A DNA stretch of 64,000 nucleotides, taken from positions 1-64,000 of the forward strand of contig JAFZUS010000003.1 of the NCBI GenBank assembly GCA_017618275.1. The letters run 5' to 3'. Each line of letters opens with the position of its first letter. Position 1 is the stretch's first letter. The translations under genes and the position numbers were made by a program. This document shows, one piece after another, positions 50,227 through 59,081 of the stretch. Origin of the DNA: Prevotella sp. (lineage in GTDB: Bacteria; Bacteroidota; Bacteroidia; Bacteroidales; Bacteroidaceae). The notes under the pieces are model-generated. The model saw only the letters and a list, made by a program, of their open reading frames with translations. It was not told the DNA's origin and did no database searches.

Positions 50227-53200
50227 ATGAAAAGGAAAAAACTTCGACTAACTAACGGACTTTTTCGAGTCCTTCTAACCGTCGCTATATACCTCCTCGC
50301 ACTGAACAATTACGCTCAGATGGGCAAGTTGTATGATGCCAATCACCAACTATCAAGCAATTTCACCAACCAAGTTTATCTTGACAACAACGGATTCATC
50401 TGGTCAGCCACCCGTAATGGTCTGAACAGATACGACGGCTACCAGTTCCACATCTATAAAAAAGAAAAAGGTAGCAAGACTGGCATGGCCAGCAACTATG
50501 TGAATTGTATCGTACAGGATCACAATGGCCATTTCTATCTTGGCATGTGGGGCATTTTACAAATATATGACGGCAACACTTTCCAGACGGTCGAGGTGAA
50601 AGACTTGAACGGGAAACACATCGACTGCTATATTACTTGTTTCCTCGTATGTAGAAACGGGGATATATGGGTAGGCACCTCAGGTTTTGGTGTCCTGAAA
50701 ATAAACGATACAAGACAAGCCCACCAAGTGGGAGGTCCCTTGAAAGGAATCCATACGGTGGAACAACTGATGGAAGACCAAAAAGGCAACATCTGGGTAC
50801 TCACCAGAGATGACGGCTTGATCTGCATGAATGAAAAAACCTCACGCACCTATTTCAAGGATAGCCCCATGAGGACTTACCTGCGTAAGATCTGCGAAAG
50901 TACAGACGGAACACTTTACTTAGGAACCTCAAATGCCGGCCTCTTCAAATTGTCAGGAAACGAATTCCAAAGAATAGAGGGCACTGGCAACAAACCTATC
51001 ACAGAACTCTATTTCAACAGCAGAAAGGAGTTGATGTTAGGCTACGACGGAGAAGGTATTGGTATTTACAACCCCCAGACAGGCATACTCACCGATAATC
51101 CTTTCCATAGCCTTGAAGTAGACCTTCCCAAAAGTAAGGTTGTCTCCATCACAGAAGACCAGAACGGTAATTTCTGGTTCGGACTTCTTCAGAAAGGCAT
51201 CTTCATGCAACCCAGTACCTCAACTGGATTCCATTATATAGGATATAAATTAGGTACGCGTAATATAATAGGTAATGCCTGTGTCGTCAGTACCTGTCAG
51301 GACAGCAAGGGCCGCACATGGGTTGGTACCGACAAAGACGGTCTTTACTGTTTCGACAGCAGCCAAAAGCCACTGAAGCATTTCAAGGAGAATTTCCCAG
51401 CCTCCATCATGGCCATTGAAGAAGATCTAAAAGGCCACATCTGGATCGGTTCCTATAATGAAGGTGGCGGATGGATCGATCCCAACACCCTGCAATATCA
51501 CAGGTACGACTTTCCTCAGTCAACCAATCTCAGCATTTTCGACATTGAGGTAGACAACAAGAACCGTCTGTGGTTTGCCACTATGGGACACGGCGTGGTG
51601 ATGCTCGACCAAGAGTCTATGAAAACGGAGACCTACAAGGTGAAGAACCGTGCAGAAAGCGACCGGAGCATCAATAGCATTGCCAACGACTATACCTCTC
51701 AACTATCCATCTCTCCGGACAACAAGCGTATTTATGTGGCAACCTCAACCGGTGTCTGCTGTTTAGATCTAGAGAAAAACAGTTGGATCAGTGTTTTCGG
51801 AAAGAACAGTCTGAACTACCCCAACCCCACCCGTATTGCCAGGGAATATTCCGGCAGACTATGGATAGGAACGAACGACGGACTCTATTGTTATGACCTA
51901 TTGAAAAAGGATCTGAAACAGGCTTCAACGGACAGAGGGCTGTCAGAAAATGGCATTGCCTCTATCGAACAGGACGCAAAAGGAAATCTCTGGATTGCAA
52001 CAGACCACGGCCTCTACTGCTACGACCCAAAAACCGACCTGACCCAAAACTATTTCATAGACAATGGGTTGCAGTCAAACGAGTTCTCAGACGGTGCCTC
52101 CTGCACCTCCTCTAATGGTACGATGCTGTTTGGCGGAGTCGGAGGTCTGACTTGGTTCAACCCTGCGGACATCAAACAGACCAAATGGGACGCGACAGTC
52201 CGGTTGGTAAGATTCCTTGTCAACAGCAGACCCATTAACAGCGCTTCCGAATCCGGCATCTATCATATCTGCGACACATCCGTCATTGCTTCCGACCGTT
52301 TCCAATTGGCGGCCCATGACAACAACTTTGTCCTGCAGTTCTCAACACTCACCTACGACAGTCCAGAACACATTACTTATTTATACAGTATCAACGGCGA
52401 GGCCTACTCCAGCTTACAGCCGGGCGTCAACGAGATTACCTTCACGCACCTGCCACCAGGCGCCTACCGCTTCCGCGTAAAGGCTGTACGTAATAACATT
52501 GAGACTCCAGAAAAGGTGTTTACAGTCATTATCCACAGCCCATGGTACCGTTCTGCATGGGCATATTGCCTCTATCTCCTCGTGATTGGAGCCATCCTCT
52601 GGCAGTTGCTGGTAACCCATCGCCGCAGGGAGAAGAACCGACAGCGTCTGCAGGAACATATCCACGCTGAAGAGATGAGTGATGCCAAACTGCGTTTCTT
52701 CATGAACATCAGTCATGAGATACGCACACCGATGACCCTTATCCTCACCCCATTACTCTCACTGATTAAGAACGAGGAGGACCCACAACGCAAAGGGGTC
52801 TATGAGATTATCAAGCGGAACGCAGACCGCATCCTCAGCCTCGTCAACCAGATGATGGACCTGCGAAAGATTGACAAAGGCCAGATGCTGATGCGCATGG
52901 CAGAAACAGACCTGATCAAGTTCGTGAAAGATGTCTATGACCTTTTCGACAACCAGGCCAAGGCAAAACTCCTTACCTTCACCTACGAACACGATGACAA
53001 TAAACTACCCGTATGGATAGACCGCCGTAATTTTGACAAGGTGATCATGAACATCCTTTCCAATGCCTTCAAATTCACGCCGTCCGGCGGAAAGATCGAC
53101 ATCCGCGTCAGCCATGATGATCAGTCAGCCTACATCGCTATCAGCGACAATGGCGAGAAGATACCGGAAGACAAATTAGACAAAATATTCGAGCGATTCT

Positions 53201-54249
53201 ACCAGACAGAATCCACCATCAACGACAGGCATACCGGAACGGGCATCGGCCTCGACCTGACCCGCTCGCTCGTTGAACTGCACCATGGTACCATCACCGC
53301 CCATAATCTGGAAGAGGGCTGCGAATTCGTGGTGGCCATCCCATTAGGAAACGCTCATCTGAAACCAGAAGAGATGATATACGATGAGGAAACCACGGCT
53401 TCTGAACTGGTTCCTGTTGAGACAGAGACAGAAAACCAGGAAGAAGAACCGTCTATCATTGAACAGCCGACGAGCCACAAGATGAAAATTGTCATTGCCG
53501 AAGATGATGACGAAATACGTGACTATTTAGACAGTGAACTGTGCAAAGACTATGATGTCAGAATCTGCGTCAATGGTCGTGAAGCCCTGTCGGAGGTGTT
53601 CCATATCAAGCCTGACCTCGTGCTCAGCGATGTGATGATGCCGGAAATGGACGGTAATACCCTTTGTAGCAAGATCAAGTCGAATCCCAGCACCAACCAT
53701 ATCCCTGTCATTCTGTTGACTGCCAAGAACCGCGACGAAGACAAGTTGGAGGGATTAGAGACGGGTGCCGACGCCTATGTCGTCAAACCGTTCAATATGG
53801 ACATCCTACGCCGTACTATCATGAACCTGCTCAATTCACACCGTCTGCTCCAACTCAAATACGGACGCAACGATAATCTGGAAGAACAGGTGGACGAAAT
53901 CAAGATGAAATCGCCTGATGAGAAACTGCTTGAACGTGTGATGACAGCCATCAATGCCCACCTCGACGACTCAGACCTCAGCGTAGACATGGTGGCCGAG
54001 CAGGTCGGTATCAGTCGCGTACATCTGCACCGAAAGATGAAAGAACTGACGGGCCAGACGCCTCACGACTTCATTCGTAACCTCCGCTTGAAACAGGCTG
54101 CTAATCTCCTGGCCAACCAGGGCATGAACGTCACAGAAGTCATGTATGCCTGCGGTTTCTCCAATTCGGCTTCCTTCTCCACCGTGTTCAAGAAGTTCTA
54201 CGGCATGTCGCCCCGCGACTACATGAAGGAGCACCAATCGAGAAGATAA
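50227..54249 (+). CDS. Hybrid two-component system regulator of the xylan locus (XynR-like)
   Basis: The 1340-residue protein begins at ATG 50227 (MKRKKLRLTNG); an earlier start at 50197 is a TTG within the promoter. It has a signal/anchor segment, a periplasmic two-propeller sensor (many short repeats such as DNNGFIWSATRNGLNRYDG), a Y_Y_Y domain, a membrane helix (about 790), HisKA with His830 (NISHEIRTPM), HATPase (NILSNAFKFTP, GTGIGLDL), a receiver with Asp1135 (LVLSDVMMPEMDG) and an AraC helix-turn-helix. All phosphorelay residues are present. It should sense xylo-oligosaccharides in the periplasm and activate the divergent operon. Confidence 0.93.
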   Translation: MKRKKLRLTNGLFRVLLTVAIYLLALNNYAQMGKLYDANHQLSSNFTNQVYLDNNGFIWSATRNGLNRYDGYQFHIYKKEKGSKTGMASNYVNCIVQDHNGHFYLGMWGILQIYDGNTFQTVEVKDLNGKHIDCYITCFLVCRNGDIWVGTSGFGVLKINDTRQAHQVGGPLKGIHTVEQLMEDQKGNIWVLTRDDGLICMNEKTSRTYFKDSPMRTYLRKICESTDGTLYLGTSNAGLFKLSGNEFQRIEGTGNKPITELYFNSRKELMLGYDGEGIGIYNPQTGILTDNPFHSLEVDLPKSKVVSITEDQNGNFWFGLLQKGIFMQPSTSTGFHYIGYKLGTRNIIGNACVVSTCQDSKGRTWVGTDKDGLYCFDSSQKPLKHFKENFPASIMAIEEDLKGHIWIGSYNEGGGWIDPNTLQYHRYDFPQSTNLSIFDIEVDNKNRLWFATMGHGVVMLDQESMKTETYKVKNRAESDRSINSIANDYTSQLSISPDNKRIYVATSTGVCCLDLEKNSWISVFGKNSLNYPNPTRIAREYSGRLWIGTNDGLYCYDLLKKDLKQASTDRGLSENGIASIEQDAKGNLWIATDHGLYCYDPKTDLTQNYFIDNGLQSNEFSDGASCTSSNGTMLFGGVGGLTWFNPADIKQTKWDATVRLVRFLVNSRPINSASESGIYHICDTSVIASDRFQLAAHDNNFVLQFSTLTYDSPEHITYLYSINGEAYSSLQPGVNEITFTHLPPGAYRFRVKAVRNNIETPEKVFTVIIHSPWYRSAWAYCLYLLVIGAILWQLLVTHRRREKNRQRLQEHIHAEEMSDAKLRFFMNISHEIRTPMTLILTPLLSLIKNEEDPQRKGVYEIIKRNADRILSLVNQMMDLRKIDKGQMLMRMAETDLIKFVKDVYDLFDNQAKAKLLTFTYEHDDNKLPVWIDRRNFDKVIMNILSNAFKFTPSGGKIDIRVSHDDQSAYIAISDNGEKIPEDKLDKIFERFYQTESTINDRHTGTGIGLDLTRSLVELHHGTITAHNLEEGCEFVVAIPLGNAHLKPEEMIYDEETTASELVPVETETENQEEEPSIIEQPTSHKMKIVIAEDDDEIRDYLDSELCKDYDVRICVNGREALSEVFHIKPDLVLSDVMMPEMDGNTLCSKIKSNPSTNHIPVILLTAKNRDEDKLEGLETGADAYVVKPFNMDILRRTIMNLLNSHRLLQLKYGRNDNLEEQVDEIKMKSPDEKLLERVMTAINAHLDDSDLSVDMVAEQVGISRVHLHRKMKELTGQTPHDFIRNLRLKQAANLLANQGMNVTEVMYACGFSNSASFSTVFKKFYGMSPRDYMKEHQSRR

Positions 54250-54290
54250 ACCTCTCACGCGCGCACGCACGTTCCTAGGGAAAACGATAA

Positions 54291-54367
54291 TTTACCCACT
54301 CATCCCGCCTATCCCACACGTAAAATTTCTTACTATGGGTGTGGAATAGGCGGGATAGGTGGGATAA
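54291..54367. terminator. Long hairpin between convergent genes
   Basis: The left arm ends in ATCCCGCCTATCCCACAC (54302-54319) and the right arm begins GTGTGGAATAGGCGGGAT (from about 54340), with one mismatch and further pairing outward to about 29 bp. It lies between the hybrid regulator and the convergent polyprenyl synthetase gene. No strong T-run follows on either strand, so a REP-like repeat is as likely as a terminator. Confidence 0.5.
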
Positions 54368-54403
54368 AAAGTGGATATGACAATATTACGCGCTTACGCG
54401 CGA

Positions 54404-54458
54404 GGACAGTACTAATTTTCGCTACGACACTACTATTGAAAATTACGACAGTACTAAT
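54404..54458. repeat. ACAGTACTAAT direct repeats
   Basis: The motif GACAGTACTAAT occurs near 54405-54416 and again near 54447-54458, with a related ACGACACTACTATT copy at 54424-54437 between them. The preceding bases hold alternating GC palindromes (CGCGCTTACGCGCG). No gene or known element is recognised. Confidence 0.4.
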
Positions 54459-54463
54459 ATAGA

Positions 54464-55534
54464 CTATCTCCCTCTGCGAAGGATGAAATCAACCATCCCA
54501 CAGAAGAGGGGACGATAAGACTCCTGAATAAAGTCAATCGTGGAAAGTCTATCAAGGGCATCGCGCGCGTAAGCCTCAGCACACGACTCAGCATAGCGGA
54601 TACTGCCATAGACATCCATCAGGTCACGGATATACTGCACTTCTCCTGCCGTCTTCTGTTCACGAGGCTTGCCCAAGATGGCTTCGACGCGCTGACGCTC
54701 GTCATCTGTGCAATGGCGCAGCAGATGGAGCAGGATCAATGTGCGCTTGCCTTCATAGATATCGTTCAGTGACTGCTTCTTCTGCCCCTCAAAGTCGCCC
54801 GTAAGGTCAAGCACATCGTCACGAATCTGGAAACAAAGGCCCAACGGATAACTGAACGCATAGATACGTTGCAACTGCTCATCGGTGGCACCTGCCAGGA
54901 TGGCGCCTAAGCGCAGAGGACCTGCCACCGTGTAATAGACCGTCTTACCGCTGACAGTGAAGAGCACATCTTCGTCCGTCATGTCCTGTTTGTTGTCCTG
55001 TGTCCACTTGATCTCAGCATACTGGCCAAAAGTAGTGCGACCCAGCATCAGGAAAAACTCACGCTGTACCCGGCGGGCCAGACTGACATCCAACAGACGG
55101 AAGTTCTCGCTGAGCACACGATGCATACACTCATGCAGCGTGTCACCTGCATTGACGGAAATCTCGGAACTTACCAGACGGTGAAGAGCCGGTTTGCCAC
55201 GACGCTCCAAAGAGCCGTCCTCCCAGTCGTCGTGTATCAAGATCCAGTCCTCACTCATCTGCATAGCCGTAGCCGTAAAGACCGCCTTCTCTGACGAACC
55301 GCTCATGGCCTCTGCCATCAGCATGACAAGGGCCGGACGCAGATACTTGCCGCGACGAGAAGGATAGTCGGTGATGATATCCCAGTGTTCATCAAACAGG
55401 GATTTATACTTCTCCTGACCCATCATGACTATGATGTCCCAGTCCTCTGCCTTAAACTGACTGAGACTCGCATCGATCACATTACCGATGCGAGTCTTTT
55501 GCTGGTCCAGATAGTCACTAAAAACTGCCGTCAT
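54464..55534 (-). CDS. Polyprenyl diphosphate synthase
   Basis: The 356-residue enzyme is a head-to-tail isoprenyl synthase with the first Asp-rich motif in IHDDWEDGS and the second in IRDDVLDLTGD, both with full DDxxD spacing. The sequence also has the GKYLRPAL substrate loop. It makes a linear prenyl diphosphate for quinones or cell-wall carriers; the chain length cannot be decided. It starts 15 bases after the OmpA-type gene and is probably co-transcribed with it. Confidence 0.9.
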   Translation of the reverse strand: MTAVFSDYLDQQKTRIGNVIDASLSQFKAEDWDIIVMMGQEKYKSLFDEHWDIITDYPSRRGKYLRPALVMLMAEAMSGSSEKAVFTATAMQMSEDWILIHDDWEDGSLERRGKPALHRLVSSEISVNAGDTLHECMHRVLSENFRLLDVSLARRVQREFFLMLGRTTFGQYAEIKWTQDNKQDMTDEDVLFTVSGKTVYYTVAGPLRLGAILAGATDEQLQRIYAFSYPLGLCFQIRDDVLDLTGDFEGQKKQSLNDIYEGKRTLILLHLLRHCTDDERQRVEAILGKPREQKTAGEVQYIRDLMDVYGSIRYAESCAEAYARDALDRLSTIDFIQESYRPLFCGMVDFILRRGR

Positions 55535-55549
55535 AAGAAGTCGGTTCGG

Positions 55550-56404
55550 TTATTCTGTCTCCGGCGCTTCGCCGATGAGATCCATGAACTCGTCGAGTTT
55601 CGGCGTAATAATGATCTGAGTACGGCGGTTACGCTGCTTGCCTAACTCTGTATCGTTGGTGGCAAGAGGATTATACTCACCACGGCCACCAGCCGTCAGA
55701 CGCTTCGGGTCTACGCCATAGTCATTCTGCAGAGCCTGCACCACAGAAGAGGCACGGAGGGCAGAGAGGTCCCAATTGTTACGGATGTTGGGCTTTGAGA
55801 TAGGCACATTGTCGGTATTACCCTCAATGAGCACATCGTAGTCCTTATAGTCCTTGATAATCTTGGCAATCTTCGAAAGGGTCTGTGCAGCACGACTGTT
55901 AATCTCGTATGAACCGCTCTTATAGAGCATATTGTCAGCCAAGGAGATATAGACCACACCTTTCAGTACCTGTATGTCAACCTCCTTCATCTCTTCCTTC
56001 GAGAGAGATCGCGTCAGATTATTGGTAAGAACCATGTTCAGTGAATCGCTCTTACTCTTCACCTCCACCAAATGACGGATATACTGGTTCGACTCATTGA
56101 TCTGATCTACCAATTTCTCAATGGAGATATTGTTCTGATTAGCATTCGACAGGCTCTTGTCCAGTGATTCCTGGAGTTTTTCATACTTGGCCTCCGAAGT
56201 CTTTAACAACTGCTGCATACCTCTCTGCTGTTCTTCCAAACTGGCAATACGGGCATTCTTGGCAGCCAACTCTTCCTTTGCATTCTGCAGACTCTCGGCC
56301 AACGACTTATTCTCCGTCTGGCAGTTGACCAGATCCTTCTTTGATGCACAACTGGCCAGGAGCAATCCACCTGCCAGTACTATAAACAATACATTCTTTT
56401 TCAT
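55550..56404 (-). CDS. OmpA-family peptidoglycan-binding lipoprotein
   Basis: The 284-residue protein starts at Met 56404 (MKKNVLFIVLAGG); the longer frame overlaps the divergent promoters. The lipobox is LLLASC. A long coiled coil (about 25-110) precedes an OmpA/MotB domain with VLIEGNTDNVPI, LSALRASSVVQAL and KQRNRRTQIII. It should tie the outer membrane to peptidoglycan. Its promoter (56437-56444) is back-to-back with that of the peptidase gene. Confidence 0.9.
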   Translation of the reverse strand: MKKNVLFIVLAGGLLLASCASKKDLVNCQTENKSLAESLQNAKEELAAKNARIASLEEQQRGMQQLLKTSEAKYEKLQESLDKSLSNANQNNISIEKLVDQINESNQYIRHLVEVKSKSDSLNMVLTNNLTRSLSKEEMKEVDIQVLKGVVYISLADNMLYKSGSYEINSRAAQTLSKIAKIIKDYKDYDVLIEGNTDNVPISKPNIRNNWDLSALRASSVVQALQNDYGVDPKRLTAGGRGEYNPLATNDTELGKQRNRRTQIIITPKLDEFMDLIGEAPETE

Positions 56405-56436
56405 ATCTATCATATTCTTTATGAGTAATTCGACTG

Positions 56437-56444
56437 CAAATTTA
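56437..56444 (-). promoter_or_regulatory. Promoter of the OmpA-type lipoprotein gene
   Basis: TAAATTTG on the minus strand with a TTG box (CAA on plus at 56466-56468), 21-nt spacing. Confidence 0.6.
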
Positions 56445-56498
56445 CGCATTGAAAGCAAAAAACCATCAAAAGGTTTGTCGAATTAGAATTATTTTAAT

Positions 56499-56506
56499 TA
56501 AATTTG
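56499..56506 (+). promoter_or_regulatory. Promoter of the M1 peptidase gene
   Basis: TAAATTTG with TTG at 56475-56477, 21-nt spacing. Its -33 box lies next to that of the divergent OmpA-type promoter. The ATG follows at 56527. Confidence 0.6.
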
Positions 56507-56526
56507 CACTCAAAAACGATATCGAA

Positions 56527-59058
56527 ATGAAAAAATGCAGATTCTTGCTTCTGTCAGTATTCTGCTTCGTGGTATTGGGCATCTGTTCACAAACCCCTGA
56601 AAAAGGAGTTTCCAAGGAACTTGCTGCTCAACGGAAAGCCAATATCAGTAACGTCAAATATGATTTGACCTTCAACATCCCTGTCGGTCAAAGAGAAAAG
56701 GTGTCTGGTTTGGCTGTCGTTTCCTTCAATCTGAGAAACAAAGCCGATGTGGTGCTTGACTTTCAGGGGAAAATCAACGGAGAAGTCTATGTCGAGAAGA
56801 AGAAGCGCAAGGTTTCTACAAAAAACGATCATATCATCGTTCCGGCAAAATTCCTAAGACCCGGACCTGTCACACTCACGTTCATGTTTACTTCCCAGAA
56901 TGATGCACTGGAACGCAATAGCGACTATCAACTCACCCGCTTTGCCACCAATAGCATCAGTTCTCTCTTCCCCTGTTTCGACCAACCTGACATCAAAGCC
57001 AAATACAACACCCAACTTAATGCACCAGAAGGATGGAAGACGATTGTCTGCGACGAAAGTAAGCCTTTGCCTCCCCATCTATATTCCTTCGTAGCAGGCA
57101 ACTTTCAGGAAAAAACATCCTCCCGCGAAGGCTTTCAGATTCGGACCCTTTATCGCGAGACAGACCCCACAAAGATACAGCAACTGGAAAAGATCATCGA
57201 TGAGATGGCCGCGTCGCTGAAATGGATGGAGAGTTATACTGGCATAAAATATCCCTTCAAAGAGTGCGATCTGGTTATCATGCCCGGTTATCAGTTGGGA
57301 TGTACGGACTATTTGGGGTATATCCTTTTAGACGACCAACACGTCTTCCTTCGCAACGCCCCTACTAAGGAAGAGGAACTAAGCCGCACGGAGTTTATGG
57401 CCCATGAGGCAGCCCACCTCTGGTTTGGTAGTATGGTGAATCTGAAAAACCCGGATGAGGAATGGGCTGAGGAGATACTAACCAACTTTATGGCCTCGAA
57501 GATTACCCGCCGCCAATATGCCAAGTCAGACTATGACCTCAATTTCATCAGGACCTATCAGGCTCAGGCAATGGCAGTTGACCGTACAGAGGGCACCCAC
57601 CCCATCGCCTTGCCACCCGACAAACTCGATCACACCAACATGCTCAACGACCCCATCGTCTACAACAAATCGGCGGTTATGATGCGGATGTTGGAAGATC
57701 TCATGGGAGCGACCAATATGCAGAATGGCATCCGCACCTTCCTACGAAACAACTATCTTAAGGAAGCGTCCTGGGACGATTTGCTGACCATACTCGACAA
57801 AGAGGCTCCAGCTGCCGGAGTGCGTCAGTTCAGCGAAGTATGGGTCCGACAGAAAGGCATGCCTATCATTCACACCACCTACAATGACGGACAACTTATC
57901 ATCTCACAGACCGACCCCTTCGGGCGCGGACTCTGCTGGCGACAAAAATTCGACGTGTTTGTCATTTTCAATTTAGGAAGTAGCCAGACCATCCATGTGG
58001 ATATGCAACAACCAATCATGACATTCAGACTGAAGGAAAAACCGACTTTCATCATTCCTAACCACGATGGACGAGGCTATGGCCAATTTACGCTCGATGA
58101 CGACTATGTCACAAAACTTCCCCTCCGCCTGATTACCACTCGCAACGACCTAAACCGCTTACTATTGCTGGAAACCATCCACAACCATTATCTGATGGGA
58201 AAGGTCAACCCCTCCTATTTCGGAGAAATCTACCGTCTGATGATGAAGGAGAAGAACCCGCTGATTATGTCGACAGCCATCGACCATATGTTCAAGATTG
58301 CCTTCGATATGACACCCAGTCAACGCGCCACCCTTGAACTCTGCATGATGGACTTACTGGGTGAAAACAAGACTAAGGACTGCCGTCAGGCCATCATCCG
58401 CAAACTGGCCGCCAACATGACTTCTCCCGACGTGAGACGCCAGATCAGTACTATTTTAGATCAACATAACGAGTCAACACTCTTCGATGAGCATGACTAC
58501 ATGAACATGGCCTATCGCCTTGCCATGCTCCAGCCCGAATGCTGGAAAGAGATTTTAGACGCTGAGCGCAGTTGGCTGAACTCAGAGGAACTGAAGAAAG
58601 AATTCGACTTTGTGAGCCAAGCCTGCAATCCCGATGAGAATAAACGGACTGAACTCTTCAATAGTCTGCTCAAACCCCAGAACCGTCAACACGAGGCATG
58701 GGCTCTCCAGACGCTCGACCTATTGAGTGCCGACATCTACGAGCCCCAGAATCTCGACTATATCTCAACAAGTCTCTCTTCGCTCAAGGACATCCAGAAA
58801 AGCAGCAGCCTTTATTTTACCCGCGAATGGATGAAAGCCGTACTCGCCCACCACAAGAGCGTGATAGCGAAACAGGCGGTGGAGAATTTCCTCTCGGACA
58901 ATCCCAACTATCCAGACCAACTCAAAAACAATATCTTGGAGGCCGCCTGGACACTTTTGAAGCAAGAGCCTTATGTGGAAAAGGCAAAGCCTGTTATTGT
59001 CAGCAAACCGAAAACTACCAAGAAACCGGCAACAAAGAAAACAACCAAGAAGAAATAA
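56527..59058 (+). CDS. M1 family metallopeptidase with altered GAMEN motif
   Basis: The 843-residue protein starts at Met 56527 (MKKCRFLLLSVFC) with a signal peptide; the frame start at 56449 is upstream of the promoter. It has the M1 N-terminal beta-saddle, the zinc motif HEAAH with the third ligand Glu 19 residues later (WAEEILTNF), and a helical C-terminal domain. The usual GAMEN exopeptidase motif is replaced by GCTDY, so substrate recognition may differ. The end is a Lys/Thr/Pro-rich tail (KPKTTKKPATKKTTKKK). Confidence 0.85.
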   Translation: MKKCRFLLLSVFCFVVLGICSQTPEKGVSKELAAQRKANISNVKYDLTFNIPVGQREKVSGLAVVSFNLRNKADVVLDFQGKINGEVYVEKKKRKVSTKNDHIIVPAKFLRPGPVTLTFMFTSQNDALERNSDYQLTRFATNSISSLFPCFDQPDIKAKYNTQLNAPEGWKTIVCDESKPLPPHLYSFVAGNFQEKTSSREGFQIRTLYRETDPTKIQQLEKIIDEMAASLKWMESYTGIKYPFKECDLVIMPGYQLGCTDYLGYILLDDQHVFLRNAPTKEEELSRTEFMAHEAAHLWFGSMVNLKNPDEEWAEEILTNFMASKITRRQYAKSDYDLNFIRTYQAQAMAVDRTEGTHPIALPPDKLDHTNMLNDPIVYNKSAVMMRMLEDLMGATNMQNGIRTFLRNNYLKEASWDDLLTILDKEAPAAGVRQFSEVWVRQKGMPIIHTTYNDGQLIISQTDPFGRGLCWRQKFDVFVIFNLGSSQTIHVDMQQPIMTFRLKEKPTFIIPNHDGRGYGQFTLDDDYVTKLPLRLITTRNDLNRLLLLETIHNHYLMGKVNPSYFGEIYRLMMKEKNPLIMSTAIDHMFKIAFDMTPSQRATLELCMMDLLGENKTKDCRQAIIRKLAANMTSPDVRRQISTILDQHNESTLFDEHDYMNMAYRLAMLQPECWKEILDAERSWLNSEELKKEFDFVSQACNPDENKRTELFNSLLKPQNRQHEAWALQTLDLLSADIYEPQNLDYISTSLSSLKDIQKSSSLYFTREWMKAVLAHHKSVIAKQAVENFLSDNPNYPDQLKNNILEAAWTLLKQEPYVEKAKPVIVSKPKTTKKPATKKTTKKK

Positions 59059-59081
59059 AAAATAACAAATATAGAAAAGAT

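Noticed and set aside
58698..59081. Extension of the purL reading frame into the peptidase gene
   Set aside because: It overlaps the M1 peptidase gene in another frame, has no family match, and the normal PurL start is at 59082.
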